64,000 nucleotides of DNA from Actinostola sp. cb2023 (GCA_033675265.1 JAUJYZ010001581.1:1-64000); one strand, 5' to 3'; counted from the stretch's first letter, positions 10,909 through 23,213 are shown. Program-made: numbers and translations. Notes: a model not told the origin generated them from the letters alone.

Positions 10909-11086
10909 AGAAATAGAAAACGAGGCAGCGTGCTCTATCGAGTTTATAGAAGCACGCGGGAATTGGAAGAATACGAGAGAAGTGCTAGGATACGCCTTGT
11001 GCTTCTTGCACTTCTTGAGTCTTCTTTCAATTCCCAAGTGCTTCTATAACTCGATAGAGCACAGCTACTGAGTTTTCTATTTCTTT
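10909..11086. repeat. Second foldback hairpin, adjacent
   Basis: Arms of about 60 bp (AAATAGAAAACGAGGCAGCG, complemented by CTGAGTTTTCTATTT) with the shared inner motif GTGCTCTATCGAGTT fold back on each other. It begins six bases after the preceding MITE. No frame. Confidence 0.75.
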
Positions 11087-11965
11087 TATAAAATACAAGT
11101 ATGATTTTGTTCGTTGCAAAAATGTTTGAATATCTGCGCGCACGTGCACTGTGCTCTCATAGAACATGCAGAATATGCATCCTTTGGCCAATCAGAGCAC
11201 ACGTTATATCATAGTTATTTTATAATATAAATTGAGTGATGATCGAGTAGGACAAATAATTTATTGATCTCATGAACCACTATTTTCTAATGTCGATTTG
11301 TTATATACTAGGTGACAAGAAACCTACCAATCCAATCAAACTGAAAAGGTAAGCTTTTGATACAACACAAAACTGAAATTAATAAATGGTCAGTATACAA
11401 ACAACTAAATACCATGGTACTCTAAAATGGCATTACATAAAAATCAATATTTTAATGTATCTAATATAAAGACTGTTGTGTTTTTTCTTTGTTTGTGTGG
11501 TTGTGCTGATAAATATTTAACTTCCATTTTAGTGAATCTACTGCTGAAGAATGTCCTTTCTGCCTTCAGACGCCTTGTGTGGTTTTACCAGGAAGACCAA
11601 GAGGACTTGAGAGACCAACAAACCACACAAAGCGTCTGAAGGAATACAGATTTTATTATATACTCATCATTATGTAAATCAGGGCTATGGACTAATGAGC
11701 TATACCTTGAAAGAAAACAGGAGCTGGGGTGTCACATTACTGACATCAGAGAAGTGATGCCTTGGTGTGTAGTACAAGATGTTAGAAATAGGTGGCCAAA
11801 CCCTCCTCATATACCATATATGGGTCATAGACGAGCATGAGTAATACTAAGATGCAACCATAGTTTTATTTATTACATTAGAAAGGAATGGTTTTGAAGC
11901 CCAGCAAACATCATTAACCATTGCATTTGAGTCTAAATCAAAATATTGTACACAGTTACAGTCCA

Positions 11966-11970
11966 GGGGG

Positions 11971-12059
<89 letters not shown>

Positions 12060-12426
12060 ACTTGACCCATGTTTGTGAAACCCTGATCCTGTTTAGGACA
12101 AAAAGATCTAAAATACCTACCCTGTCTAGGACAACACCCTCTATTTTAGGACCCTGTTTAGGACAAAGGGCAAAATACACACTGTCTTCTTTTACACAAT
12201 TTTAACATGTTTTATGTTGACTGATGACCTGATAAAGATCGGCAAGCGTCTCGGATCTCGGATGGCTAAATACCGGAAAAATACATATTTAACGACGACA
12301 ATCGTGCATTACCATACCCTGTATAAGACAGACTCACATAAAATTATATACCCTGTTCAGGACAGCGAGGTCAAAAACCATACCCTGTCCAGCGGCACGT
12401 CCCGTATAGCCCATATATGGGAGTAC

Positions 12427-12464
<38 letters not shown>
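11966..12464. repeat. Poly-G tract, diverged repeat and poly-C tract
   Basis: A run of about 92 G (one A at 11973) ends at 12058. A second run of 37 C spans 12428-12464. Between them lie repeated phrases such as ACCCTGTTTAGGACA. The C-run half (CATATATGGGAGTAC followed by C-tract) recurs at 52848-52910, so the block is an interspersed repeat. The glycine- and proline-rich frames through it are artefacts of the homopolymers. Confidence 0.8.
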
Positions 12465-12466
<2 letters not shown>

Positions 12467-12734
12467 GTTACAGCGACCTACTCAACATCCATGTTGTGCT
12501 TCGTAACCATTCTTTTCTATCAACTATGGTGCAACTTACATGGAGTCTATGTTTTTATTAACAAATTACATTGATTTTACTGTCGTTTATACTACGGTAT
12601 ATGTATTAGACCAGCTGACACATTCAAGCAAGTGAGTGGAAATTTGGTTCAAAGTATAAAATATTGAAAATATATCCCATATAGGTTATGAGGAAGTTTA
12701 ATTGACATACCTGTTTCTTACATCTTGTATGATT

Positions 12735-12929
12735 TAACAAATAGACCAGCTTTTCCATTGTTCCATTCAGTAATACAGCATGAAGGAAATGATGAGAGCA
12801 CAAAATAAGTGTAGGGAGAGCATGAGCCGTTAGGCAAGTGCACTCCACACTTCTCGAGTGCTTTCAGTAGTAACGTCCTAAGTGCTTTATTACTAAACGG
12901 AGCAATGGAAAAGCTGGTCTATTTGTTTT
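12735..12929. mobile_element. Small foldback MITE
   Basis: The arms AACAAATAGACCAGCTTTTCC and its complement GGAAAAGCTGGTCTATTTGTT enclose about 150 bp. No coding capacity. The remaining sequence from 12930 to 13820 shows no gene that I can support. Confidence 0.7.
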
Positions 12930-13829
12930 ATTATATAGAAACTGGATTTTTGATTTAAAAAAAAATGAGAAGGGTAAAAAAAAATGGGAAGCACTTGAGG
13001 ATTCTGTTGTGTTTTTGAATAAAATTTTAGTTAAAGTGTGCACTACTGATGCCATTGTCATGCCATCGAGCGTGTGCTGGGTTTGTTTTCTTCAGAATTT
13101 TGGTCTTTTAAAACTTTATTTCACCTTATTGAAATAATAACAGTGGAGGACATCTGTAAATGGCAAGGTCTTTGTGTAGCTGTGCACACAAATTGTCCTG
13201 AAAAACAATACATAGAACGACAATAGAACAATAGCCAGGACTCAGGTTGTGCAGCTACACAAGACCTGACCCTGTAAATCAGATACAAAATCATCCTCAT
13301 TTGCACAAATTTTAACTTGGATTTCCTCAGCCAAACTGCTTCCTATCATCAAATTTATAGTAAACATCTAGTTATACATTGTTGGATTCGATAAGTAATT
13401 GTATGGGATTTTACAAACTCTTGCCTGCGACTCAAGTTAGTAAATCCCAAAAAGATTGGTCCCTCATGTTGTATATATTACTTATTATACTGAGGTGTAA
13501 AAATAATATTATACTTCTTGAATCAAGCATTGGTATTCACAAAAATACATGTCAGAGACTATTATAACAATATTTTTCTACCATTGAAATACATGTACAC
13601 TACAATGGAGTACAAAATCAAATACATCGACAACATTGGCAAAAATGCAGTTTATTGACATTATTAAGTATGAACCATTTTATTGTAACAATGAATCAAG
13701 AAAATCAATAAAGACATTTACCAACATAACGGATACAACTTACCTGTACATGTACAATACCCAGTTGTGTAAATAAAAATGTTTGTGCATTTGATATACC
13801 ATTCACTTTTATGATAATCAGTGGCTCCT

Positions 13830-14040
13830 AAAAGAGCCTTTTTTTTTGCAAGCAGCACAGAGACGACACAGCCATCTTCCCCTTGGTCATCTGAAAAAAA
13901 AAAAAACTACAAACAACCTGAAAAAAAAGTAGTCCATATGGTATCCCTAAAAAGGTACGTCTTTGGAAGAAGCACCCTTGTAGGGGCCATTCTGTCAGGG
14001 TTCCTTGCATACTGGTAATGCTGGAGAGAGAACACCTCTC
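13830..14040 (-). other. Possible exon(s) on the minus strand
   Basis: Read on the minus strand, a segment after a CTCTCTCCAG acceptor-like site gives an open stretch with the phrase YARNPDRMAPTRVLLPKTY. It is protein-like rather than random and lies downstream of the transposase remnant on the same strand, so it may be a later transposase exon. Homopolymer A and T runs break it. A plus-strand frame through the same bases is equally open and cannot be excluded. Confidence 0.3.
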
Positions 14041-14130
14041 TGTTGACATTTTCATTCTGAAAAAAAAAATGAAGTTAAAAGTTAGTATGACTTAGTACTA
14101 TACCATCTATAAATACTGCAACTACTAAAG

Positions 14131-14560
14131 ATTCATAATATGGTAAGAAAAGGCTTGTTTCATCGACCTGGAATTTATTTTGGAAATAAACCGAGCTTTC
14201 GAGCTACAAGCTCATCTTTAGGGTTACAATGTGTGTGTATAGGCGTCATTACAACGTTGAAAAAACTAATGGGATGTGAGAGCAAGCACAAAGCGTGTGA
14301 GGAAGAAGCAAGCAAAAGAAACACTTTGTTACGGTGTGCGAGCATAATATAAGAACAGGAAGGAAAAAGATAAGTAAAAGAGGAAATGAAATAAATAAAT
14401 AAGTGAATGAATAAATAAATAAATAAAAGAGATCAAGAGAGAAAGAGAGAAGTAAAGGCAAAACTAATGATGATCTAGCAAGCTACAAAATATTATTATA
14501 ATATTATTTCCAAAATAAATACCAGGTCGATCGATGAACAAGCATTTACTTATTATGAAT
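14131..14560. mobile_element. MITE with ATTCATAATA...TATTATGAAT ends
   Basis: Arms of about 55 bp share CGACCTGG(A/T)ATTTATTTTGG and its complement. The 430-bp interior contains an AAATAAATAAAT run and no gene. Confidence 0.75.
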
Positions 14561-15000
14561 TACAACATGACCTACAAACAAGGATTGGATTTACTAAGAA
14601 CCATTTTTGTGGAATTTTGTGTTTTGCAGTTAGAGGTGTAGTTGTCAGTATATTAATCAAACTATGCATGTTGTAATCATGCAATGGCTAAATGAACAGC
14701 AAATCAATATATAGATTACATATAGTACAGCTTATTTGATGGTTTGACAGATAATATGTGTGGATATTTTATGAGTTGCATAGTATTACGTCTGAGCCTG
14801 TAGGGTGAGGAAAAATACGAGCAATGAGTAATATGTCTGTGAGTGTTATCTGTCAAACCATGAAATTAATAAGGGGTTTATTATTCCACAATTAATGTTG
14901 TTTCTTTGTTTCCTGAAGTTTTGACCCATTTTTGCGTGGTCTCTTGCCCTTATATAGTAAAATGATGCACGAGTGGAATAATAAAGCCATGTATAACATA
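14561..15000. other. No gene seen
   Basis: AT-rich sequence with a short inverted pair (GGTTTGACAGATAA near 14740 and TTATCTGTCAAACCATG near 14846). I see no supported coding feature. Confidence 0.6.
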
Positions 15001-15540
15001 TCATACCCAGTCAAGAACTGCTAGTTGAATACGAGTGCCATTACTCTCATCTCCAAAGCTGATCCTTTTTGGTGCATACATCAGTATGGCAGAATTGAAA
15101 GATTCTATCCAGAAGCTGTCACGACACTGAAATAAATCATTCATCAATGGCCACATAATTCCCCCAACTAACATGACCACAATACTACAAGCTTGGGGTA
15201 AGAAGTTTATTGTGTATAAAAATACGTCACTGGGGACGGACAAGTAATCACGTACACAAAATAAACCTCTCTGCCACATCCACCAATGATGAAAATGGGG
15301 GGTGGGAGGGTGAAATAATCGAATCACAATAATAATAATAATAGCACCACAAATCGATGTGAACAGTACGAAGGTCAAACGTAATGTGACCATCTGCCCA
15401 GCTTAATTCTGTAACATTATCCCAACATATGTCAGCAAGGTCAATTAATGTCTTTGAGGATGACCAGCATCCCCAAAGACAAACAATTCCCCCAACTAAC
15501 ATGACCACAATACTACAAGCTTGGGGTAAGAGAGAAGTTT
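15001..15540 (-). pseudogene. Rearranged transposase remnant with an 85-bp duplication
   Basis: Two copies of the same segment (15165-15249 and 15487-15583, marked by CCCCCAACTAACATGACC and ACAAGCTTGGGGTAAGA) bracket a stretch that is open on the minus strand and includes the phrases YLSVPSDVFLYTINF and TELSWADGHITFDLR. It continues the protein begun by the exons at 15541-16265 but the duplication scrambles the order. A CACAATAATAATAATA microsatellite lies inside. It is not translatable as a single protein. Confidence 0.5.
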
Positions 15541-16265
15541 ATTGTGTATAAAAATACGTCACTGGGGACGGACAAGTAATCAGATGCAGCTTCCATGAAG
15601 CCACGATACTGTGTCTCAGTGAGGCCAGAACTCATGAAGCCATGTATTACTCTGTAACAGTATATAAAGTAATAAACTTGACCAACAATCGATCATCTAC
15701 ATGTAGAGTGTAAAGTGTAGATTCGTAAATTTACTTACCTCAGGTTTGCCACATATTTTGACTGTAAAATGGGCGAACTGAACCAAACAATTTCGTGGTC
15801 ATTGTAACAACGAAACGACACTCGTGATGTGTGGCCCCTCCTTTCCATTGTAAAACTGTCCAAAAGCAGAAATCCACGGCAAACAGGACAGCATCCTTTC
15901 GACTCCGAAAAGCACTTCACCAAACTACGAATCGTAGCAGTGCAAGCGATGAAGTACTTTCCGTCATCGTCGTCCAGAGCTGTGTGGATTTCTACTTTTG
16001 ACGGAGTGGACAGACTTGTAGCAGTAGGCGGGGCCTCGACAGGAAGTTGAGTTTTCTTCTCGTCGATGACATTTGATTCCTGCATGGACTCAGACTCAAC
16101 TTTGTCAAGGATCGACTCCATCCAACGTAAATTGTTGGTGAAGCCGATCCTTTCCTTTGAAGCTTCAATTCTCTTTCGTAGTAGTGCAAGCCGCTCTTCT
16201 GTATCTTCAAATTGAAGAGTAAACCTGCACCTTTTTCTGGCACGAATTGAAGTTTTGTCGTCCAT
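15541..16265 (-). pseudogene. Kolobok-like transposase, N-terminal exons
   Basis: The exon 16265-15739 starts MDDKTSIRARKRCRF, has a predicted helical N-terminal region, then CPVC (about residue 125) followed by RGHTSRVSFRCYNDHEIVWF, a zinc-ribbon-like module (C..C...C...H). It ends at a GTAAGT donor (15738-15733). A second exon from 15651 keeps phase and reads GFMSSGLTETQYRGFMEAAS. The succession zinc module, WSS-like motif, ANLR and SSGL..QY.RF is what I know from a family of transposon proteins in cnidarians. I connect it to Kolobok through the TTAA ends; the link is inference. Downstream coding is rearranged (15001-15540), so no complete catalytic core is visible. Confidence 0.5.
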
Positions 16266-17905
16266 GTTGTGAAAACACGTACCGAAGTGTCAAAGCCGCC
16301 AGGGTAAATAAACATTGGCGGGAAAGTAACAAGTTTTTCGCGCCAAGTGTAGTAGTCATCGTACGCTTTGTTTACATTTGAAGGTGTATTGATAAAAGTT
16401 ATTGTTTTTGTTCGTGAATTGAATTAAACTAAGCTCATGTACATGATAACTTCATTATTAAGGTTTTTTAATAGAAAACAAGCGATCACAATATCATTTG
16501 TCAAGATTTATTTTGATTTCTTTGATCCTTCATTTCAACGCGGGCCACCGTCCGCCATCTTGAATGTAAATTTCAAATTTTGAATTCCGGATCTGACGTG
16601 TAAGGGGGCGGAGTCCCCCCTTTTATACCAGAACTTCCTGTTTAAGAGTGAAAATCTGTATGAATATGAAGAATCTCAAATCAGTTTTAAAAAATCGGAT
16701 TTCTTTTAATTTTACCAAAACATCCCTTCAGGTGAACTCTTTCAGGAATGGATAGTAAAAGATCCTGAAGCGCTTTTGATTTTGAGAATTTTAAAAAAGT
16801 TTGAAAATTCGGCAAAAATACCTATTTTCATTCTTTAAATTGGTCGAATTATCAGTCAACTTCAAATAGATGGTACGACCGCGCATACGGTCCTATGGAT
16901 TTTATATTCCTCAGATATCTAGAACACTCCTAAAGCTTTAAGAATGTTCAAAAGGTATGATGAAAATAACTTTTACAATATATATTTTCGCCGTCTTTGC
17001 TTACGCCATCTTTGCGTGATGTTATGATAGGCAAAATAACGCCTGAGTTTGACCTCCAAAAACCGCTCCTGGTACCTAACAAATGCAAATAACAATTATA
17101 TTGCATGAAAGCCTACTTATTCTAGTTTTCTGTACTCGAGTGTCAGCTTTGAGAATTAAAACGCTAACAAGCGATAAAATATTTACTGAAGGCCGTTGGA
17201 CGACCTACGCGACAGGCAAGAAATGTCAATAATTCACTGCACTGCAAAGAAAACAGCGAAATAACTAATTTAAACTCATAAAACCGCATAGTATCAACAG
17301 GACTTGTAGATAAGGCAATACTTTATAGTTGACAAGCCAATAAAACGAATTATTTGTCACCGTAACATCTCCAAAGGCCGGAAGTACAATAAGTTAGAAC
17401 TGCGCTGGTATATGTCAGACGGTATAATAGGCTTTCAGATATATGTAAGCCCTGTAGGCTTCTATAATGGTTAACATTACTCTAAATAGGTATCAAATAT
17501 ATTCAGATAAATAATTTTCGTATGATATAACTGATAAAACGTAAACTACATTATCGATGACCTTTCAACGGAACGGAAGTAACGTTATTAAATCGCTCTT
17601 CAAATCAACATCAACTTATCAAACAGTTAAAATATAAGGCCCCAAAACTACCAAAATATAAATCAAGTCATACTTTAACTTCAATGTTTGAATAAATTAT
17701 CGGTAATGAATGCATTAAATAAGCGTTTGAGATGATTATTCAGTATAGAGAATTCAAATTGACTTTACATTCTGACTTACTGTACAATTTCCCCTGCATG
17801 GATATTGAGCTTTTCCGGTTCTTATAGTTTGTAAAAAAAGCCTGGCATTTTGCCTCGATTGTCTTAAAAAAATATATAAATCTGGATGTAGCTGGACTAG
17901 TACTA

Positions 17906-19284
17906 CAGTGGAACCCCGCCTAACGGACACCCCGGTATAACGGACAATTTTATAGGTCCCGGCGGAAAGGTGATACATTTTCTGTTAAAAAGACCCCTTT
18001 ATAACGGACACCCGTTATAACGGACAACGGACACTTTTTTACATCCCGAACAGCAAAATTTAATACAAAATCAACCCCGTTATAACGGACAGTTTGAGTA
18101 CTGTACAATCTTCCGTCACACCATTGCGCTAATGGCTGCACTAATACGATTAAAAGTTTAAAAGTTTTTCGCTAGGAAATAACAGTTTTGTTTGCGAAAG
18201 AACAACTGTATCGCTATGAAATTGTTCGTGAAGATTTATTCCTGATTAGAGACGAATGGAAATGAATATTTGCAAGAGGATAAGCATTTGGTTAGAAAAA
18301 GAACAAAGTTTCACTTGTATTATCAAGGTTTTATGTTTTGTTTTCATTTGAGACGTTTCAAATGTTGCGTTATTGATGTGTATGCTATAATAGAGGTTTC
18401 TATATTAACAAGACGCTCAATGAGCGTACACTCGGGCTTATGACAAGGACAATGTCAGTTGCGTGAGGAGAGACCTGACAATGACTGACAGTTGCGTGAC
18501 GAGGGAGACTGTGTATATACATGTATGTGTCGAGTTCATTTGATTTGCCTTTGACTTTGAGTTCATTTGATTACCTTTTGACTTTGAGTTCAATTGATTT
18601 GATTTTGATGAGTTCGTGTAAAGGCCCCCTCTCTAGCTTCAGATCCCGAAACGTCGAGTTTGGAATCGAGTTCGAGTTCGGGTTCGAGTTACGGTTCGAA
18701 CGTCGAATAAAACAAGGACATCTTCTTCAATACAATATCATTTCTCTGACGTCATGACAATCAGTGACAGTTAAGTGACGAGGGAGACCATGTGGCGGGT
18801 GAGTATGTACATGATACGTCTTGAGGTTGCATAGGTCAGATGGTTCTGATAACGCCCTCACGTTTGTTTTTGTTAAATATATTTTAAGCGAGCTTCTAGT
18901 CCTTCTACCACTTCTAGTCATTGAACGATGAACTAGAATCCTGACCTTTAATAGCTTGAAGATCTACAGCTGCTTTCAAAACTAAGATTCAAATCTACTT
19001 GAGTCCTGTGTGTCGTTTGTTTTTTTCTTATCTGCTGAGTAATCTTGAAACTCGATACGATTAAATACGTCGCATACTTTCGTCATTCTTTGACCGGACT
19101 ACGACGACGACGACTACCGAAAAACGCATTTTATAACTCGGGCTTCCTTCGGAAGTGCCCGAGTAATAAATTCAATAAGAGTGTCACTGACGTAATCTGT
19201 AAGAAACCCCGTTATAACGGACACCCCGTGATAACGGACACTTTCTCTGGTCCCTTCCGTGTCCGTTATAACGGGGTTCCACTG
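17906..19284. mobile_element. pogo/Tigger-type MITE (CAGTGGAACCCCG TIRs), itself invaded
   Basis: Terminal CAGTGGAACCCCG and its complement CGGGGTTCCACTG are flanked by TA on both sides (17904-17905 and 19285-19286). The interior has repeated GTTATAACGGACA motifs. A 0.76-kb ACTCGGGC-ended repeat (18409-19170) is inserted in it. CAG-starting TIRs with TA duplication are typical of pogo/Tigger elements. No transposase is encoded. Confidence 0.85.
18409..19170. mobile_element. Second copy of the Helentron/HINE-like repeat
   Basis: The sequence matches 6731-7549 with small indels and has the same terminal hairpin (CGCTCAATGAGCG) and the same subterminal ACTCGGGC/GCCCGAGTAAT pair. It is nested in the pogo-type MITE. 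Short frames found in both copies (for example 18521-18757) only reflect the shared sequence. Confidence 0.7.
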
Positions 19285-19433
19285 TACATTCAATGTGAGT
19301 GTGCAACAGTGCCAGTGATTTTTTGAATAAATTATCTCAAGTACAAGTTGACTAATTAGGTAATTGAACACGTACCGTACATGTTGCTTCCTGTTTTATT
19401 TTCTTCCATTCCTTTATTACTTTTTTATTTGTA

Positions 19434-20018
19434 GCGACGTGAAACGTTATCAGGAGGGAATTATTACCGGGAGAGTGAAACTACGCCCATCCTTTCAAGT
19501 CAAAAATTACATGCGATCGAGCCGCATGTGGGCTATTTTTGAAACTCGTTCTAGTTTCCTCAGGTCAAGTGCCAACATGTGTAGTAAAATAATTAGGTAA
19601 ATTTGAAAACGTTCAACTAGTGGTGGTAAGTCACAAATCAAATCAGTCTAAATATAGGACAAATGCTGCTCAACGCATGTCAGGTCATTTTAGGGCGACT
19701 TCTCTCTTCATGGCACGCACCCCTCCACCAAAGAATATTGCACAGAGACAAATTGTCGACGCAATTATTTTACACTAAATAACGTTGAAAAGTATCTTAT
19801 TGTTCCTAGGACGGCGTCGCGGTCAATGGCGCAATAATGTTTTTTTTCATCAGTTGCGCTGTTTTCTTCGACGTAAGCGTTCTTGTCAGGACGTGAAAAC
19901 ACCCAAAATGCCGTCCTATCGAGGTCGCCAACATACTTACACCATTGGTTACTCGATGCGTATACAAGGTTCTTCTAAACTGCCTCCTTCAACTTCATGT
20001 TCCATGGGTACCATTTGA
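19434..20018 (+). other. Two exon-like segments in the TTAA element
   Basis: Segment one follows TTTATTTGTAG and stays open for about 55 codons (RDVKRYQEGIITGRVK...) up to ATTAG|GTAAAT at 19597. Segment two follows TTGTTCCTAG (19809) and runs about 69 basic codons (GRRRGQWRNNVFFHQ...) to a TGA at 20016-20018. Borders look like splice sites, but I recognise neither product and codon-level support is thin. They may be remnants of an element-encoded protein. Confidence 0.25.
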
Positions 20019-21080
20019 TATCCTCCATCCTCTTGCGGAATTATATTCATCAGATATCCGAAGCACATGTTGCAAATTGCTGAGGCAAATAAGAAAAATG
20101 TCAATGTCAGCGATATCTTTTTAGTGCTCTTCTGTCTTGCCTAGCATATCCCGATACGTATAATACTACCATATTATAGGGGACGTGCCACTGGATATGA
20201 TATTGATATCAGGACTGTTGTTTTGAATAGGTTTGGTATACAATTTACCCTTTAGCGTTTTGGACATGGAATAAGCCTTGAATAGGGATTTATCTGACAA
20301 TTTTGTGCGATACCCTCCCTCCCCCTCGGTTCTTCCGAAAACCACCTTTGGAGATGTTACGGTGACAAATAATTCGTTTTATTGGCTTGTCAACTATAAA
20401 GTATTGCCTTATCTACAAGTCCTGTTGATACTATGCGGTTTTATGAGTTTAAATTAGTTATTTCGCTGTTTTCTTTGCAGTGCAGTGAATTATTGACATT
20501 TCTTGCCTGTCGCGTAGGTCGTCCAACGGCCTTCAGTAAATATTTTATCGCTTGTTAGCGTTTTAATTCTCAAAGCTGACACTCGAGTACAGAAAACTAG
20601 AATAAGTAGGCTTTCATGCAATATAATTGTTATTTGCATTTGTTAGGTACCAGGAGCGGTTTTTGGAGGTCAAACTCAGGCGTTATTTTGCCTATCATAA
20701 CATCACGCAAAGATGGCGTAAGCAAAGACGGCGAAAATATATATTGTAAAAGTTATTTTCATCATACCTTTTGAACATTCTTAAAGCTTTAGGAGTGTTC
20801 TAGATATCTGAGGAATATAAAATCCATAGGACCGTATGCGCGGTCGTACCATCTATTTGAAGTTGACTGATAATTCGACCAATTTAAAGAATGAAAATAG
20901 GTATTTTTGCCGAATTTTCAAACTTTTTTAAAATTCTCAAAATCAAAAGCGCTTCAGGATCTTTTACTATCCATTCCTGAAAGAGTTCACCTGAAGGGAT
21001 ATTTTGGTAAAATAAAAAGAAATCCGATTTTTTAAAACTGATTTGAGATTCTTCATATTCATACAGATTTTCACTCTTAA

Positions 21081-23140
21081 TGATTTATTATTATTATATT
21101 CGAATAAACATTTCCAGCCTCACTTTTCTTCTTTGAATTTCGTTCTTTTCGTGACACTTTGCACTGTTCACTCCCAATCAGTATAGTAGCACTATTTGAA
21201 CGGTAAATGTAATTCATTGCTCCATGCAAAACCAAGACATATAAACCACATGAATGACGGCATGTTTGGGGTTTTTACCATAGGTATCCCAACGAAATTG
21301 TTATAGCCACATGATTAACAAGTAATCATATGAAATACTCGCGCCTACGGCTCGTACAATTTTAAGGAACAATTTTCAAACATCACTCGTGGTGTTAATC
21401 ATTAATTGCACTCGTTCTCATATGATTACCTATACAAATTCGATCCTTGTTAGTCAGCGCGTGCGCCTTTAATTATAATCACGTGTATTTCTGGTTTGCA
21501 CTTACGTCATTGTTAAATTTTCTGTGCCTTATATTGATTATGATTGAACAAAAGGTCTTACAACCAAAAGAGCAGTCAAAATCATGTATCTCAACCAAAT
21601 TTTGAGTTATAAGAAGCTTTCAATGCCGAGATGTGAGCGATCAAATGTGCGCATTATTTAGTGTGAATGTATGCCATCTTGGTTACACCAACATGGCGGC
21701 CAAAACACCGAGGATCAAAATCACGTTAATATTACAAACAACTCAGTTTCTCAATAGAGATATTAATAAAATAAAACTTACATATCATATACGAAGTAAA
21801 AAACGTAACATTTGAAGCAAATTTCCCTAATTCTCTGGTTTTAGAATACACGTGACAGTGTTGCGTGACAGAAATTGATTCTCAATAAATCAAAAACCAA
21901 ACATCGAAAGTAGAAGACTTTTCGTATGGATATATAAACAAAATATCAAACAAACAGTTTTGTACGATGAATATTTTAGATTTTTGCGTTTTGATGACGT
22001 CATGTGCAAACCAAGAAGCGCGACTCCGCCCAATACGGAATATATTTTCTCCCAACTAGCCGTCAATATTTTGTGGTATCGCCGTCTCAAAATCCCAATT
22101 AGTTTTGTATCACGATTCTACAATAATTCGCAAGAAAAACTAATAAAATAACAAGGAAAGCATTCTGATTTGGTTCAAATTCTCACAACCTCGCGCGTTG
22201 ACGTAGCTACGATTTGAAGTTTTTGAAAACTCTTTTTGCTTGACAAAAAGATTAGAAAAAAAGTTAACATGACAGTTTAAACAAGTTAACATGATAGTGA
22301 TTATAAAGAACTATTGACAAGCTTCCTCTTTTATGTCATGACAAGCATTTCATCTCATATTTTGGCAGAAAAGCGAATGAAAACAAATCCAAAGTTTATC
22401 GTACGGTTCGCCGGATTGAAAGTGAATCGATTCAGTAAGCTTAAGCTTATATAATTTCGTGAAAATTCAACGATGTTTTAACCCTCAATCTTCTGTATAT
22501 ACAAGGGCAGATGTGACTGCAATATGTCAGTCGACGTCAAGTCCAATGCAGGGTGGAAAATAGCTCAAAAGACGGCAAATTTAAACACAAGATTCTACAA
22601 GATTGGCCGGATTTTCACGGCAAAGAACAACTTTCACTGTAAATTCATTCAACTTCATTCATTGTTATTCTGCAATAAACAAACGACCAAATAATTATAA
22701 TAACTGTTTTATTGTCTTACTGGATCAAGGTTTTCATCATGTGCCTGATTGTAATTTACACTTTTAGTTTTACAGCATCAAGTTTTATCAAGAAACTAGA
22801 GTGTTCGTAGCTTTCGCCGTGAAATGAAATTTTAGCTGTAAATGAGGTTTGACAGAATCATTTCTCACCTTAACTACGACCTTAGCTTCCCTTGTTTATA
22901 CACATAGCATAATACTGATAATACTGCATTGTAGAAACTCCTTTTTACTGTGGAATAACCTTCAATTTTCCTTGAAAAATCGAAGAACATTCCTGCATTC
23001 CCATTGTAGTTGAAAGCCAGATACCAAAAAAATGTCATTTTCGCAGTCAATCATATCCTGTGAGCCAATCGCGCGCGGTAATTTTGAGACGTCAATACCA
23101 CAAAATATTGACGTCTCAAAATAAAACAAAGTGACTTGAA
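21081..23140. other. Gene-free AT-rich stretch with a perfect hairpin
   Basis: I find no supported gene. A perfect 16-bp hairpin (TTTTGAGACGTCAATA ... TATTGACGTCTCAAAA, 23082-23121) recurs in part at 22062-22097, and a looser inverted pair with AATCATATGA cores lies near 21325 and 21420. These look like remnants of short foldback elements. Confidence 0.55.
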
Positions 23141-23148
23141 AATCGTGA

Positions 23149-23151
23149 TAC

Positions 23152-23213
<62 letters not shown>
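23149..23213. repeat. (TAA)n microsatellite
   Basis: About 21 copies of a pure TAA/AAT trinucleotide run, immediately before the telomere-like minisatellite. Confidence 0.95.

Larger units (their letters stand above)
9809..11840 (+). pseudogene. Multi-exon gene with a P2X7 receptor C-terminal-like zinc domain, frameshifted
   Basis: Five exons can be laid out with consistent phase: 9809-9826 (ATG), 9926-10022, 10205-10252, 11312-11348 and 11533-11840, each bordered by AG and GTAA-type sites. The first four give a lysine-rich leader. The last exon opens with CPFC...PC and, after a shift of frame near 11650-11670, continues into LYLERKQELGCHITDIREVM, VVQDVRNRWPNPPHIPYMGH and a stop at 11838-11840. 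That pattern (CxxC, then RKQE..., PxCVV..VR..WPNP..YMGH) is the cysteine-rich intracellular module of P2X7-type proteins that is widespread, without the channel, in cnidarian genomes. The unshifted frame stops early (TAA near 11675), so this copy is probably inactive. Whether it is a transposon cargo gene or a captured host gene cannot be told from the sequence. Confidence 0.6.
9579..16641. mobile_element. TTAA-flanked DNA transposon (Kolobok-like), 7.06 kb, decayed
   Basis: Short TIRs (ACAGGAAATTCCGGTATAAAAGG at the left, ACAGGAAGTTCTGGTATAAAAGG as the complement at the right) are each flanked by TTAA (9575-9578 and 16642-16645). TTAA target duplication is known for piggyBac and Kolobok. A transposase-like frame on the minus strand and a multi-exon P2X7-C-like gene on the plus strand converge inside. 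No piggyBac transposase signature is seen, so Kolobok-like is preferred. Several MITEs and homopolymer runs have accumulated in it. Confidence 0.65.
16646..21076. mobile_element. TTAA-flanked element with 732-bp TIRs (4.43 kb)
   Basis: Arms at 16646-17377 and 20345-21076 are the same length and nearly identical, beginning GAGTGAAAATCTGTATGAA. TTAA borders both ends (16642-16645 and 21077-21080). The left TTAA is also the right TTAA of the preceding transposon. The centre is mostly occupied by a nested pogo-type MITE (17906-19284). Two exon-like segments remain. No transposase was recognised, so it is probably non-autonomous. The high identity of the arms argues for recent mobility or arm homogenisation. 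Confidence 0.8.

Noticed and set aside
11921..12205. Glycine- or proline-rich protein frames across the poly-G run
   Set aside because: Any homopolymer is open in all frames, and the flanks show no coding character.
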